NCBI GenBank assembly: GCA_017510605.1
Contig: JAFWMQ010000006.1
Coordinates: forward strand, 150,004-214,003
Length of the DNA: 64,000 nucleotides
Origin: Clostridiales bacterium
GTDB lineage: Bacteria > Bacillota > Clostridia > Saccharofermentanales > Saccharofermentanaceae
Reading direction: 5' to 3'
In this document: in pieces, positions 17,413 to 25,798 of the stretch
How positions within the stretch are numbered: position 1 is the stretch's first letter
Layout: each line of letters begins with the position of its first letter
Program-made: the position numbers and the translations under genes
Notes under the pieces: model-generated
Database searches by the model: none
What the model was told of the DNA's origin: nothing
Seen by the model: the letters and a program-made list of their open reading frames with translations, nothing else

Positions 17413-17428
17413 AACAGGCGGATCCTCT
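17396..17428 (+). other. Hairpin spanning the Ro stop codon
   Basis: AGAGGATC (17396-17403) pairs with GATCCTCT (17421-17428), and an inner GCCTG (17407-17411) pairs with CAGGC (17415-17419). The TGA stop overlaps the inner stem and its AAA loop. No T-run follows. A second weaker hairpin (GGGCGT...ACGCCC, 17437-17466) lies between it and the RtcB ribosome site. Together they could set the Ro:RtcB ratio. Confidence 0.7.
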
Positions 17429-17488
17429 TATGTCCCGGGCGTTGGGGACAAGCTCTCCCGGACGCCCCATATGAAAGGACAGATATTT

Positions 17489-18706
17489 ATGGAAGCAATC
17501 GAAATAAAAGGTAAAGTAAACACAGCGATCTGCTACGCGAAAGTGGTGGAAGACGAAGCGATCGAGCAGATCAGAAGAATGTGCGATTATCCCATGACCG
17601 AAGGTTCAAAAGTGCGCATCATGCCTGACGTACACTCCGGCAAAGGCTGCACGATCGGTACTACAATGACGATCTCGGACAAAGCTGTCCCAAACGTTGT
17701 AGGCGTCGATATCGGCTGCGGAATGTACACTGTCTCACTCGGCAAGGGCGACATCGATCTCGAAGCGCTTGATGCCGCAGCGCACTTCATTCCTTCAGGA
17801 ATGAATGTCTGGGAAGGCAGAACCGAGAGGTTCGATCTCACAGGTCTCAAATGCTACAGAGAACTCAAAGACACAAAAAGACTCGAAAGATCATTAGGCA
17901 CTTTAGGCGGCGGCAACCACTTCATCGAAGTCGATGTCTCCTCTGACGGCACGAAATATCTTGTCATCCATTCCGGATCAAGAAACCTCGGCAAACAGGT
18001 TGCAGAGCTCTATCAGAAACTTGCCATAAACCTCAACAGAACAGGTTACGTCGATTATCTCGAGAAAAAAGAAGAGATCATCAGAACCTACAAGGAACAG
18101 GGCAGAAAGAGCGAGATCCAGAAAGCTTTAAAAGAGCTTCACTGGCAGGCATTTGAATCTGAGACAAGCATACCCGAAGATCTCTGCTATCTGTCAGGCA
18201 GACATCTCGACGACTACTTAAGCGACGTTGAGATCTGCCAGGCTTTTGCCAGAAGAAACCGTGAAAAGATGGCCGAGATCCTGATCGAAAAGACAGGTCT
18301 TGCGGCAGGTGATTCTTTTCACACGATACATAACTATATCGACACTGAAGAAATGATCCTGCGCAAAGGCTCGATCGCCGCGCACAAAGGCGAAAAAGTC
18401 CTGATCCCGATCAACATGAGAGACGGTTCCGTCCTCGCAGTCGGCAAAGGCAACCCCGAGTGGAACTTCTCCGCTCCTCACGGTGCCGGCAGGATAATGT
18501 CGAGAACTAAAGCAAAAGACACGCTTTCGTTGGAAGAATACAGGGAAGCCATGAAAGACATCTACACAACGTCAGTCAACGAGAAAACGTTAGACGAGGC
18601 ACCGATGGCGTACAAATCGCTGGCGGACATCATAGATGTCATCTCGGAATCCGTCGAAGTCATCGAAGTGATGAAGCCGGTCTATAACTTCAAAGCAAGT
18701 AAATGA
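17489..18706 (+). CDS. rtcB: RNA-splicing ligase RtcB
   Basis: I use the ATG at 17489 (MEAIEIKGKVNTAICYAK) with AAAGGA nine bases upstream; an in-frame ATG at 17393 lies inside the Ro gene. The 405-residue protein has the metal site VVGVDIGCGM, GGGNHFIEV, HSGSRNLG, and SAPHGAGRIMSR containing the His that carries GMP. RtcB joins RNA 2',3'-cyclic phosphate or 3'-phosphate ends to 5'-hydroxyl ends using GTP and manganese. The gene is cotranscribed with the Ro protein, matching rsr-rtcB operons known in other bacteria. No RtcA cyclase is present. Its stop is one base from the stop of the convergent lipoprotein gene. Confidence 0.96.
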   Translation: MEAIEIKGKVNTAICYAKVVEDEAIEQIRRMCDYPMTEGSKVRIMPDVHSGKGCTIGTTMTISDKAVPNVVGVDIGCGMYTVSLGKGDIDLEALDAAAHFIPSGMNVWEGRTERFDLTGLKCYRELKDTKRLERSLGTLGGGNHFIEVDVSSDGTKYLVIHSGSRNLGKQVAELYQKLAINLNRTGYVDYLEKKEEIIRTYKEQGRKSEIQKALKELHWQAFESETSIPEDLCYLSGRHLDDYLSDVEICQAFARRNREKMAEILIEKTGLAAGDSFHTIHNYIDTEEMILRKGSIAAHKGEKVLIPINMRDGSVLAVGKGNPEWNFSAPHGAGRIMSRTKAKDTLSLEEYREAMKDIYTTSVNEKTLDEAPMAYKSLADIIDVISESVEVIEVMKPVYNFKASK

Positions 18707-18707
18707 T

Positions 18708-20198
18708 TCAGTCCGGCTTCGGGGGCGGTTCTTCTCCGTCACCGCCGGGGTCATGTCCGCTGTCCGGAGGCTCGCCGGGGCCTCCATTTCCCTCACCTGA
18801 CGGCGGGTCACCCGGTATGTCGCCGAAATGACCGCTGCTGTCTGATGATGTAGCGAAAACAATAGATTCACCGGTAGAAGCACTGCCTTCGCCATAAGCA
18901 ACACCATTTATATATAGCTTATGCCCGTTAAGATCGATGGCATCTGCGTCGCAGGTGAGAGATGTTATATACGAGTCGCCTGTAAGTATCCACTTGGAAC
19001 CGCTCTCGATCTCGACATATACTTCGCCTTCATTTCCGGAATTTATCGCGCTGGTATAAGTTGTACCCGAAGCAAGATACATGTTAAGGCCGGATACATC
19101 ATCGACGATGATGTCACCTTCAAGAGTCAGGTTGTTGAGATAAAGATCTACTTTGCCGCCATTGGATCCTTCGGAGCCCCAGCCTGCCGCAGCAGCCCTC
19201 AGGAACACTCCGTCAGGATCCAGATTTTCGATATCAACGTCCTCTAAAGTTATGGTTGTAACAGTGTTATTCACAAAGAAAACGTCGCCGTTTTTGTTGG
19301 TCAGAGAGCCGCCTGTCATTGTAAAGTATGCATGGCCTTCTTTGGCATCTCCGGACATCGACTGGTATATCATTACAGCCTGGTAGTAAGGGGATTTGTC
19401 GCTGTTTTTGCTGTTGTTATCGGCAATCAGCGTCACGTTATTGAGCGTAACGGAATTCCTGCCCTCGACTACCACACCCTGTGAAGATGTCGACTCCAAA
19501 GCAGCATCATTTACCGTGATGTCTGCGGTGGAATAAATTGCCGGCGAACCCTTTCCGTCAGTCACATAAAGGCCGCCTGTTACGTTGACCGTTCCGCCGC
19601 CTCTGTCGGACCTGATTGCCGCAGATGAATTGCCTGTCGTGTGGATGTTGAGATTATCGGCATTCATCGTTCCTCCGCCCGTCGTCATGAGACCGCCCGA
19701 GCAGTTACCTGTGGTCGTGATCACGGAATCGCTGATATTGACCGTGGTTCCCTCACCATAGGAGAAAACTCCGTTGGCATGGAAACCGTCCGTATCGACA
19801 ATGACATTAGAAAGGGTAAGTGTTGCCCCGTCAGTTGCGAAAACCGCAGCGTTGTCACCGTAAAAATCAGCTTTGTCACCTTCATCCGAATCACCTGTTT
19901 TTGTGACTTTTACATTGGAATAAGATGCCGTCTCCCCACTGACTTCGATCGCATGCTCACTGTCATTCGAACTACCGATTTCTTCATTTATCGTGATATC
20001 AGCTTCAGTGATCACGGGCTTAACTGTTTCCGAAGCCTCAGTCGTGACTTCAGTGGTTTCAGCTACCGTGGTCCGGACTGTCTCCGCCTGTGTTTCTGAA
20101 GTCGTTATGCTTGTATTTTCAGAAGCATTGCATGCGGTAAGACAAAGCGAGCCGGCAGCTGTGATTGCTAATAATTTCAGATATTTATTTCTTTTCAT
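18708..20198 (-). CDS. Beta-helix repeat surface lipoprotein
   Basis: The 496-residue protein has a lipobox signal peptide (LTAC), a Thr/Glu/Val linker, then about 370 residues of short beta-strand repeats (ATLTLSNVIVDTDG, TTVNISDSVITTTGN, GTMNADNLNIHTTGN, DITVNDAALEST). These are the pattern of right-handed parallel beta-helix or polymorphic-outer-protein-like folds. The last 35 residues are rich in Pro, Gly, Asp and Glu. It is probably a cell-surface protein binding glycans or other polymers; no catalytic residues could be identified. AGGAGG lies before the ATG at 20198. Confidence 0.85.
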   Translation of the reverse strand: MKRNKYLKLLAITAAGSLCLTACNASENTSITTSETQAETVRTTVAETTEVTTEASETVKPVITEADITINEEIGSSNDSEHAIEVSGETASYSNVKVTKTGDSDEGDKADFYGDNAAVFATDGATLTLSNVIVDTDGFHANGVFSYGEGTTVNISDSVITTTGNCSGGLMTTGGGTMNADNLNIHTTGNSSAAIRSDRGGGTVNVTGGLYVTDGKGSPAIYSTADITVNDAALESTSSQGVVVEGRNSVTLNNVTLIADNNSKNSDKSPYYQAVMIYQSMSGDAKEGHAYFTMTGGSLTNKNGDVFFVNNTVTTITLEDVDIENLDPDGVFLRAAAAGWGSEGSNGGKVDLYLNNLTLEGDIIVDDVSGLNMYLASGTTYTSAINSGNEGEVYVEIESGSKWILTGDSYITSLTCDADAIDLNGHKLYINGVAYGEGSASTGESIVFATSSDSSGHFGDIPGDPPSGEGNGGPGEPPDSGHDPGGDGEEPPPKPD

Positions 20199-20278
20199 TC
20201 ATCGTACCTCCTTTCGGTTGTATGACCTAAGGATACAATGGCTACCTGAACTCAGCTTTAAATCAAACAGGTTCGCAT

Positions 20279-20324
20279 AATTCCGACTTTTCGGGGCGGA
20301 AAACTCGGCAAAAAAGTCGGAATT
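20279..20324. repeat. Dispersed palindromic element, copy 1
   Basis: A perfect 13-bp inverted repeat (AATTCCGACTTTT at 20279-20291 with AAAAGTCGGAATT at 20312-20324) surrounds a 20-base centre. Its reverse complement matches the palindrome at 35442-35482, including the internal TGCCGAGTTTT, so these are two copies of one mobile or dispersed intergenic element. Confidence 0.75.
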
Positions 20325-20326
20325 CC

Positions 20327-20494
20327 GCATTTAACGAATCCTTCCTTCGCGAGAATCTTTCGGCAAAACTTGCCAGGTTTAAGATACCCAGATATTTCTT
20401 CGTCTACGACGCCTTCCCTGCCCTCCCCAACGGCAAAGTCGATATGGTCGCACTGAAAAATGACCTTGCTCAGAAAACGAAGAATGTCACTTAA
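20327..20494 (+). pseudogene. C-terminal remnant of an AMP-forming acyl-CoA synthetase
   Basis: A frame without a start codon ends in TAA at 20492-20494. It encodes FLRENLSAKLARFKIPRYFF and then VYDAFPALPNGKVDMVALKN. This is the C-terminal lid of AMP-binding acyl-CoA or fatty-acid ligases (A10 motif P-x-x-x-N-G-K-V-D with the catalytic Lys). The rest of the gene is absent, and a palindromic element sits exactly at its left edge. It is therefore a decayed or truncated gene rather than a functional one. Confidence 0.75.
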
Positions 20495-20986
20495 ATACTA
20501 TTAAATTGACTGATGATGCAGGCGCTGCTGTCAGAGCAGCGCTGCTTCGTTCATATTAAGTTTTCCCAGATAATTCCTACTACCGTTTAAAGATTAGCAT
20601 GTGCTAAATAATCGGAACAAGGGACAAAGTCTAACGGTTTTACCGTGAAAACAAACAAACGGACTGACTTTTATCACTCTTTTCACAGTTAACCCGGCAG
20701 TAGTGCCGGGTTGCTTCATTGTTTGGAGAATTTTTCGGGCCAAAACAACACACGCAGCCCAAAGTTTTGCTTATGCATCAGATCGGCAGGAGATTACTGA
20801 TTGTTCAGGCTTTTGTCTCCGCACATAATGTAGCCATCAAAAACATTTCAAGGAGACAGAAAGCGGAAAAACCGAATGGTTCTGGTCCAAATCGGATAAC
20901 TGAAGGACCGGTCAAAAAGATATATATGTATGATCAACAAACATTTTGATGCCGACGTGAAAACAATAAGAAAGATCCTGATGTGA
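20495..20986. other. Non-coding gap with hairpins
   Basis: I find no convincing gene here; a 76-codon frame at 20719-20949 has low-complexity composition and no ribosome site. The gap holds a GCGCTGCT/AGCAGCGC hairpin (20522-20542), an inverted repeat TTAGCA-TG-TGCTAA (20594-20607) of operator size, and a strong hairpin AACCCGGCA-GTAG-TGCCGGGTT (20691-20712). Confidence 0.6.
20691..20712. terminator. Strong GC hairpin, possible terminator
   Basis: A nine-bp perfect stem with a four-base loop. Only scattered T residues follow, so termination is uncertain; it could close transcription from the acyl-CoA synthetase remnant side. Confidence 0.45.
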
Positions 20987-21400
20987 TCATTTGCCTTCAT
21001 CTATAAACACGATGCTGTACATATCTTTTATCGGCACGGATTTACCGTCAGTGAACAAAATTACATTGTTAAATTGGTCTACCACCCTTGCATTTCCAAC
21101 CTTTGATGCATATCTGCCTCCGGCTTTCTTACTGTCACGGATAAAGTAAGTGACTCTTATCTTCGGAAGGTCTTTGAGATGTCCGGAGAGCTCGCCGAGC
21201 TGACGGTTTAACTCTGCGATCTCATCCTCTTCCATCTCGCGTCTGACGTCAGTAAGTCTTTCCGTCTCTTCAACTGCATCCTCATATCCCACGAGTGCGG
21301 CAAACGGAGAGAACTGCGCTGCCCTGTCGTGGATGGACATAGGCGGAAGATCCGGATACTGCGGTCTGGACAGACCTTTGATGTCATCGTAATTCCTCAT
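20987..21400 (-). CDS. YolD-like protein, partner of the Y-family polymerase
   Basis: The 137-residue protein has the YolD-family start IHDRAAQFSPFAALVGYEDAV and a C-terminal segment VDQFNNVILFTDGKSVPIKDMYSIVFI. YolD-like proteins in Firmicutes are encoded with UvrX/UmuC-type translesion polymerases and are thought to act like UmuD. The start overlaps the end of the polymerase gene by four bases, so the pair is one operon. Confidence 0.88.
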   Translation of the reverse strand: MRNYDDIKGLSRPQYPDLPPMSIHDRAAQFSPFAALVGYEDAVEETERLTDVRREMEEDEIAELNRQLGELSGHLKDLPKIRVTYFIRDSKKAGGRYASKVGNARVVDQFNNVILFTDGKSVPIKDMYSIVFIDEGK

Positions 21401-22890
21401 GCTTTATGACCGCCTATCTGACTGTTTCTCTCGATCGCAGTACCGCCCTTATTAAGGTTCTTTGCTTTGACAACGGCATTCTTTCCATACTTGTGTTTTA
21501 TCTCGAGCATCGCTTCCTGAAGAGCACGTTCTTTTGCAAGCTGCTCATCCTCTGCCTTCTGATCTTCACTATCTTCCAGATCGAATAAACTCATCTGTTC
21601 ATATTTCTCATTCTCGGGAATATCTTCTTCCCTGATAACATTGCATGCTGCAATCCCGATCCTTCTGCTGAAAAGACCTTCTTCGGCAATGCTGTCAAAA
21701 AGCTTCATCGCAGCTTCCGTAATGACCTTCGTTGATGAAGTATGCCTTTCAAGGTTAATGGTTCCGTGCGCGTGCTTCGGAACTTCCCTTCCATAATAAT
21801 CAACAGTGATCTCGCCTGTGTATTTCCCGCCGGCAAGACTCTCGCGGTCGTATCCTATCGTCAGCACCAACTGGTTTGTAACGATGCCTTTCTCGACAAG
21901 ATCGAGTGACAATACATCTGCCATCTCCCATGTGATAAGACGCGTTGTCTCGTAATCAGTCGGTTCCTTCAGGACCTGGCCAGTTGAAACGCTGTTGTTA
22001 TCAGGACTGTATTCCTTAACATCCGCAATAGTTGTCGGTTCGATCCCCCACGCATGGTCAATAAGGAGTTCTGCATTCTTCCCCAACAATTTGTACAGCT
22101 GACCGATACCGTTTCTGTTAAGGGAACACCTGGCGATATCACCCATAGTATAAAGACCGATCTTTTCTATCCTGGAAGCCGTGCCTCTTCCGACTCTCCA
22201 AAAATCCGTAAGGGGAGTGTGAGTCCACAACTCTTCTTTGTACCGTTCTTCATCAAGCTCGGCGATCCTTACGCCATCGTCATCGGCAGGAATATGCTTC
22301 GCGACTATATCCATCGCGATCTTGCAAAGAAACATATTTGTACCTATACCCGCAGTGGCAGTTATTCCCGTAGTCCTCAATACATCCTGTATCAGCATGC
22401 GTGCAAAACCGTGTGCAGTCGTGTTATACAATTTCAGATAATCCGTTGCATCGATAAAGACTTCATCTACCGAATACGCGAAAATATCTTCCGGTGCAAC
22501 ATACTTCAGATATATGCCGTAGATCTTCGCGCTTATCTTCATGTAAAGAGACATCTGCGGCGGAGCTACTATGTAATCGACTGCAAGTGAAGGATCCGAT
22601 TGGATCTCCGGATAGAAAAAACTCTTTCCCTTAAGTCTCTTGCCGGGAGCCTTCCACCTTCGTTCGTTGTTAATAAATTCGACACGCTGTACGACTTCGA
22701 AAAGTCTCGCTCTTCCAGATATTCCGTAACTCTTAAGCGATGGTGACACGGCAAGACAAATGGTCTTTTCTGTTCTTGAAGGATCAGCAACAACAAGATT
22801 AACTTTGAGCGGATCAAGCTTTCTCTCCACGCATTCAACGCTTGCGTAGAAAGACTTGAGATCGATTGCGATGTAAGTTTTTGCCATCAT
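21397..22890 (-). CDS. Y-family translesion DNA polymerase (UmuC/UvrX-like)
   Basis: The 497-residue protein has the palm motifs YIAIDLKSFYASVE (metal-binding Asp10) and YSVDEVFID (about residues 139-147), the finger segment around ICLAVSPSLK, and a helix-hairpin-helix region near VGRGTASRIEKIG. A C-terminal EQMSLFDL matches the beta-clamp binding motif QxSLF. It copies damaged templates at the cost of mutations. The tail after residue 430 is charged and flexible. GGAG lies seven bases before the ATG. I searched the upstream gap for a GAAC-N4-GTTC LexA box and did not find one, so SOS control is unproven. Confidence 0.93.
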   Translation of the reverse strand: MMAKTYIAIDLKSFYASVECVERKLDPLKVNLVVADPSRTEKTICLAVSPSLKSYGISGRARLFEVVQRVEFINNERRWKAPGKRLKGKSFFYPEIQSDPSLAVDYIVAPPQMSLYMKISAKIYGIYLKYVAPEDIFAYSVDEVFIDATDYLKLYNTTAHGFARMLIQDVLRTTGITATAGIGTNMFLCKIAMDIVAKHIPADDDGVRIAELDEERYKEELWTHTPLTDFWRVGRGTASRIEKIGLYTMGDIARCSLNRNGIGQLYKLLGKNAELLIDHAWGIEPTTIADVKEYSPDNNSVSTGQVLKEPTDYETTRLITWEMADVLSLDLVEKGIVTNQLVLTIGYDRESLAGGKYTGEITVDYYGREVPKHAHGTINLERHTSSTKVITEAAMKLFDSIAEEGLFSRRIGIAACNVIREEDIPENEKYEQMSLFDLEDSEDQKAEDEQLAKERALQEAMLEIKHKYGKNAVVKAKNLNKGGTAIERNSQIGGHKA

Positions 22891-22974
22891 GATTCCGCTC
22901 CGGAAAATCGTTAATTAAAGTCTAACAGAATACAACTTTGATTAATGGGACAAAATATATTAACAGTATATTTA

Positions 22975-23002
22975 TTGACGTTATTTCAAAGATTGGTAGA
23001 AT
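22975..23002 (+). promoter_or_regulatory. Sigma-70-type promoter of the histone-like gene
   Basis: TTGACG at 22975-22980 and TAGAAT at 22997-23002 are separated by 16 bases, 57 bases before the start at 23060. The AT-rich upstream region would act as an UP element. Confidence 0.65.
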
Positions 23003-23059
23003 CAAAATATGTAACTCAATTAAATCTCAAATGCATAATACTATACGGAGGAATTATTA

Positions 23060-23557
23060 ATGGCAGACGAGAAGAAAAATGAGATCATCACTAAGGTTGA
23101 TGAGGTTAAGAAAGAAGTTAAAAAAGCAGTAAAGAAAGTTGCAGCTAAAAAGCCTGCAGCTAAGAAAGCTGCTGCTAAGCCCGCTGCAAAGAAGGCTGCT
23201 CCCGCTAAGAAGGCTGCTGCTAAGCCCGCTGCTAAGAAGGCTGCTCCTGCTAAGAAAGCTGCTGCTAAGCCCGCTGCAAAGAAGGCTGCTCCCGCTAAGA
23301 AGGCTGCTGCTAAGCCCGCTGCTAAGAAGGCTGCTCCCGCTAAGAAGGCTGCTGCTAAGAAGCCTGCAGCAAAGAAAGCACCTGCTAAGAAGGCTCCTGT
23401 TAAGAAGCTCGGAAAGATCATTTTCGAGATCGACGGCAAGCAGATCGATATCAAGGCTATCGAGAAGAAGGCTGCTAAGCTCGGCGGCGACGTTTATGTC
23501 GTAGCAGCTGAGAAGAAGATCTTCGATGCAAACGGAAAGTCAGTAAATCTTTTCTGA
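23060..23557 (+). CDS. Histone H1-like Lys/Ala/Pro repeat protein
   Basis: The 165-residue protein has a charged start (MADEKKNEIITKVDEVKKEV), then residues about 27-115 built of a 15-residue unit (AAAKPAAKKAAPAKK) repeated four times plus partial copies, like the tails of histone H1 and bacterial H1-like nucleoid proteins. The last 50 residues form a small globular domain (KIIFEIDGKQIDIKAIEKKA...VYVVAAEKKIF), possibly the DUF6465-type domain found in clostridial Lys/Ala-rich proteins. DNA or RNA binding is very likely from the charge. At DNA level the unit is a 45-bp direct repeat, so copy number could vary. GGAGG precedes the start, and strong promoter and terminator suggest high expression. 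Confidence 0.88.
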   Translation: MADEKKNEIITKVDEVKKEVKKAVKKVAAKKPAAKKAAAKPAAKKAAPAKKAAAKPAAKKAAPAKKAAAKPAAKKAAPAKKAAAKPAAKKAAPAKKAAAKKPAAKKAPAKKAPVKKLGKIIFEIDGKQIDIKAIEKKAAKLGGDVYVVAAEKKIFDANGKSVNLF

Positions 23558-23589
23558 TATCACTGACATTATCAATTCATTTGATGAGC

Positions 23590-23617
23590 AAGGGGCTGCC
23601 AAGCGGTAGCCCCTTTT
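23590..23617 (+). terminator. Rho-independent terminator after the histone-like gene
   Basis: AAGGGGCTGCC (23590-23600) pairs with GGTAGCCCCTT (23605-23615) around AAGC, including one wobble pair, and the T-run follows. Confidence 0.9.
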
Positions 23618-23678
23618 CTTATTCATAATGCTATAATCTTGTAAGTCTCGAAAACGGAAAGGAACCGGCGCCGGATTT

Positions 23679-24335
23679 ATGAAGATCCCAAAGATATTTT
23701 TATCGCTTATTATTGTCTCTGCAATAACATTGCTGTCAGGCTGTTCAAATAATATAAGCAGCACTTCAGCATCTTCGGATAACACGCTTTCCGAGATCAC
23801 GGAGACAGACGGAAATGCGGTCGGAAGATATCTTAACGGACTAAATACATTTGATGTAACTTCAACTGATCTGACTGATGGTGTCTGGAACGATTCAATC
23901 TCCAAAACCCATATCGGTGATAATGCGTCTCCGCAGTTATCGTGGACACCAATAGACGGCGCGAAAGCATATGTGATCTACATGGTCGATGACAACACAA
24001 ACGGCTTCCTTCACTGGAGATCCAACAACGTCACAGAGACGGAACTTCCGCACGGATGGGCATCTGCAACAGAGTATGCAGGACCTCATATCGGACACGG
24101 TTACACACACACTTTCAATATCTACGTTATTGCTGTTAAGGAACCTGTAGAAACATTAAGCGGTGCCGTCAACAGTGTCAATCCGAAACTTGATGAATTC
24201 ATCCAAAGTGTCGATACCGGTATCAACGGCAGCTCAGGAAACATAATTGCATACGGAGTAGTATCGGGGACATTTACCGATGCAAGGTTCCGCGGCGACA
24301 GGACCGTTGACAAGAATAAACCTTATTATATGTGA
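23679..24335 (+). CDS. PEBP-family lipoprotein, third copy
   Basis: The 218-residue protein has a signal peptide ending LLSGC, a short Ser/Thr linker, and a PEBP domain: FDVTSTDLTDGVW, SPQLSWTPIDGAKAYVIYMV, DDNTNGFLHWRSNNV (ligand Asp and HW) and SGNIIAYGVVSG. It is closely related to the product of 12698-13312. AAAGGA is about 15 bases before the ATG, which is long, so the start is slightly uncertain. Its last ten bases overlap the end of the convergent membrane-protein gene. Confidence 0.86.
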   Translation: MKIPKIFLSLIIVSAITLLSGCSNNISSTSASSDNTLSEITETDGNAVGRYLNGLNTFDVTSTDLTDGVWNDSISKTHIGDNASPQLSWTPIDGAKAYVIYMVDDNTNGFLHWRSNNVTETELPHGWASATEYAGPHIGHGYTHTFNIYVIAVKEPVETLSGAVNSVNPKLDEFIQSVDTGINGSSGNIIAYGVVSGTFTDARFRGDRTVDKNKPYYM

Positions 24336-25132
24336 GCGCCTGCGAGATCCTCTTTTCTGGAATAATCTCTTACCATAACAAGAATATAGATTGGTATGAT
24401 AAGACCTGCCAGCGCGCCGATCAATTCAGACCAGATAGATATCAGCTCCGTATTTCCTGACCAGATCTGGGCGAAGATATTCAAATCTGCCTTCCCTGTT
24501 CCGTATGCTGCTGCGAGCAAAACAGAGTATGAGATCATTCTGCCGAAGGCTAGTACACAGCTAATGATAAAAGATATGATCTTGAAGAACCAATACTTGG
24601 GAATAACCTTCTCGGTATTTCTGTTCTTATAAAAAATACCAATGACTATGACAGCCAGGACAATTCCCGTAACAAGGTTGTTTATCTCATTCGTTAAGCT
24701 GATCCAATATCCAAGTGTGGGAACGGACAAAGAAGTGGACTTGCTTAACGCCATACTTACTATATAGTTTACCGCAATGAGGCCTGCACGAAGAAGCAAT
24801 ACCGGGATATAGATAAACTTCTTACCATAATTTTTATGAATAAATACACAGGTGCATATTGCACCGGCAAAAGTTGCGATCAACGTCACGATAGATGAAA
24901 GAGTAGCATAACGTGCATATACCTCGATGTTTACATACCGAATCAAAAAGTTGTGCGCATTTGATACTATGGAAGCGGCCGCTGAAATGATAATACCGAT
25001 GCCAAGGACCTTTGTAGACTTTACTTTATTTGAAGCAATCAGTATGCCAAAAATAAGTCCTGCAAGTGCGGAAGCAAATACAATTATGATCTTCATCCAA
25101 AACAGAATTAAAATACCAATGTCAGCATACAT
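24326..25132 (-). CDS. Seven-TM integral membrane protein of unknown function
   Basis: The 268-residue protein is strongly hydrophobic with about seven membrane segments (roughly residues 10-33, 40-60, 75-100, 108-128, 148-170, 180-210 and 232-257). No catalytic or transport motif is recognised. AGGGG lies before the ATG at 25132. It overlaps the convergent PEBP gene by ten bases at the 3' end. Confidence 0.75.
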   Translation of the reverse strand: MYADIGILILFWMKIIIVFASALAGLIFGILIASNKVKSTKVLGIGIIISAAASIVSNAHNFLIRYVNIEVYARYATLSSIVTLIATFAGAICTCVFIHKNYGKKFIYIPVLLLRAGLIAVNYIVSMALSKSTSLSVPTLGYWISLTNEINNLVTGIVLAVIVIGIFYKNRNTEKVIPKYWFFKIISFIISCVLAFGRMISYSVLLAAAYGTGKADLNIFAQIWSGNTELISIWSELIGALAGLIIPIYILVMVRDYSRKEDLAGAHI

Positions 25133-25281
25133 ATATTTATCCCCTTGAATATCATTAATAATTCAGGTGAGATTATATCACTGCAAAAGATAAAAGCCTA
25201 AAACTAAGACTATACTGTTTTAACAAATCACATTTTTATCAGTATAATTCATATATTGCATCCGATCGGAGAACAAAAAAC

Positions 25282-25797
25282 ATGGAATGCAGCAGCATTC
25301 TGAAAAATGACAAAGATTCAATTAAATACCGCAGAAACCTGAATACTCTCGTCGTTTTGGGGACGGGTGTTATTATTTTCGGTTTCTGGGGCATTATAAA
25401 GATAATTGCCCAGGCATTTTTCGGTCTTCAGATCATAGATCCGGCGGATCTGGAAGGACTGGGACCGGTCGGTGTGGTAATTACGATGATCCTCACAGCT
25501 GCAATCTTATCTCTGGACGTAATACTGAGATTATACGTCGGTCTCAGGGCCCGCCGTGAAGCTGGCGGAAAAAAATACGGTGTCGGACATCTTATTGTCT
25601 GCGGCTGGCTTATCATCGGCTCGGTACTATCCATAGTTGCTGTTTTCTGGGCCATGACAGAGGCAATAGGCGACTTCTTCGATAACCTTACAGCTATCTT
25701 CCTGGAACTTTCATCACTTGTGACCACTGTCGAAGTTTTCGCGGCGACAATAAGTGTCAGACATTACAGAAGAAAATACGGTATGGAGGTCGGGTAA
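25282..25797 (+). CDS. Four-TM membrane protein, first gene of a three-gene operon
   Basis: The 171-residue protein has hydrophobic segments near residues 22-45, 62-85, 105-128 and 135-160, and a positively charged C-terminus (RHYRRKYG). I do not recognise a family. GGAG precedes the ATG. Its TAA is followed after one base by the TTG start of the next gene, so the two are translationally coupled. Confidence 0.75.
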   Translation: MECSSILKNDKDSIKYRRNLNTLVVLGTGVIIFGFWGIIKIIAQAFFGLQIIDPADLEGLGPVGVVITMILTAAILSLDVILRLYVGLRARREAGGKKYGVGHLIVCGWLIIGSVLSIVAVFWAMTEAIGDFFDNLTAIFLELSSLVTTVEVFAATISVRHYRRKYGMEVG

Positions 25798-25798
25798 T

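Noticed and set aside
20719..20949. A 76-codon protein
   Set aside because: No ribosome site, low-complexity content and no family resemblance.
22891..23059. A LexA/SOS box upstream of the Y-family polymerase
   Set aside because: I looked for GAAC-N4-GTTC and close variants in the gap and found none.
25754..25798. An earlier ATG start for the DUF6765-like gene
   Set aside because: It lies inside the upstream gene without a ribosome site, while the TTG at 25799 has GGAGGT at eight bases and directly follows the upstream stop.
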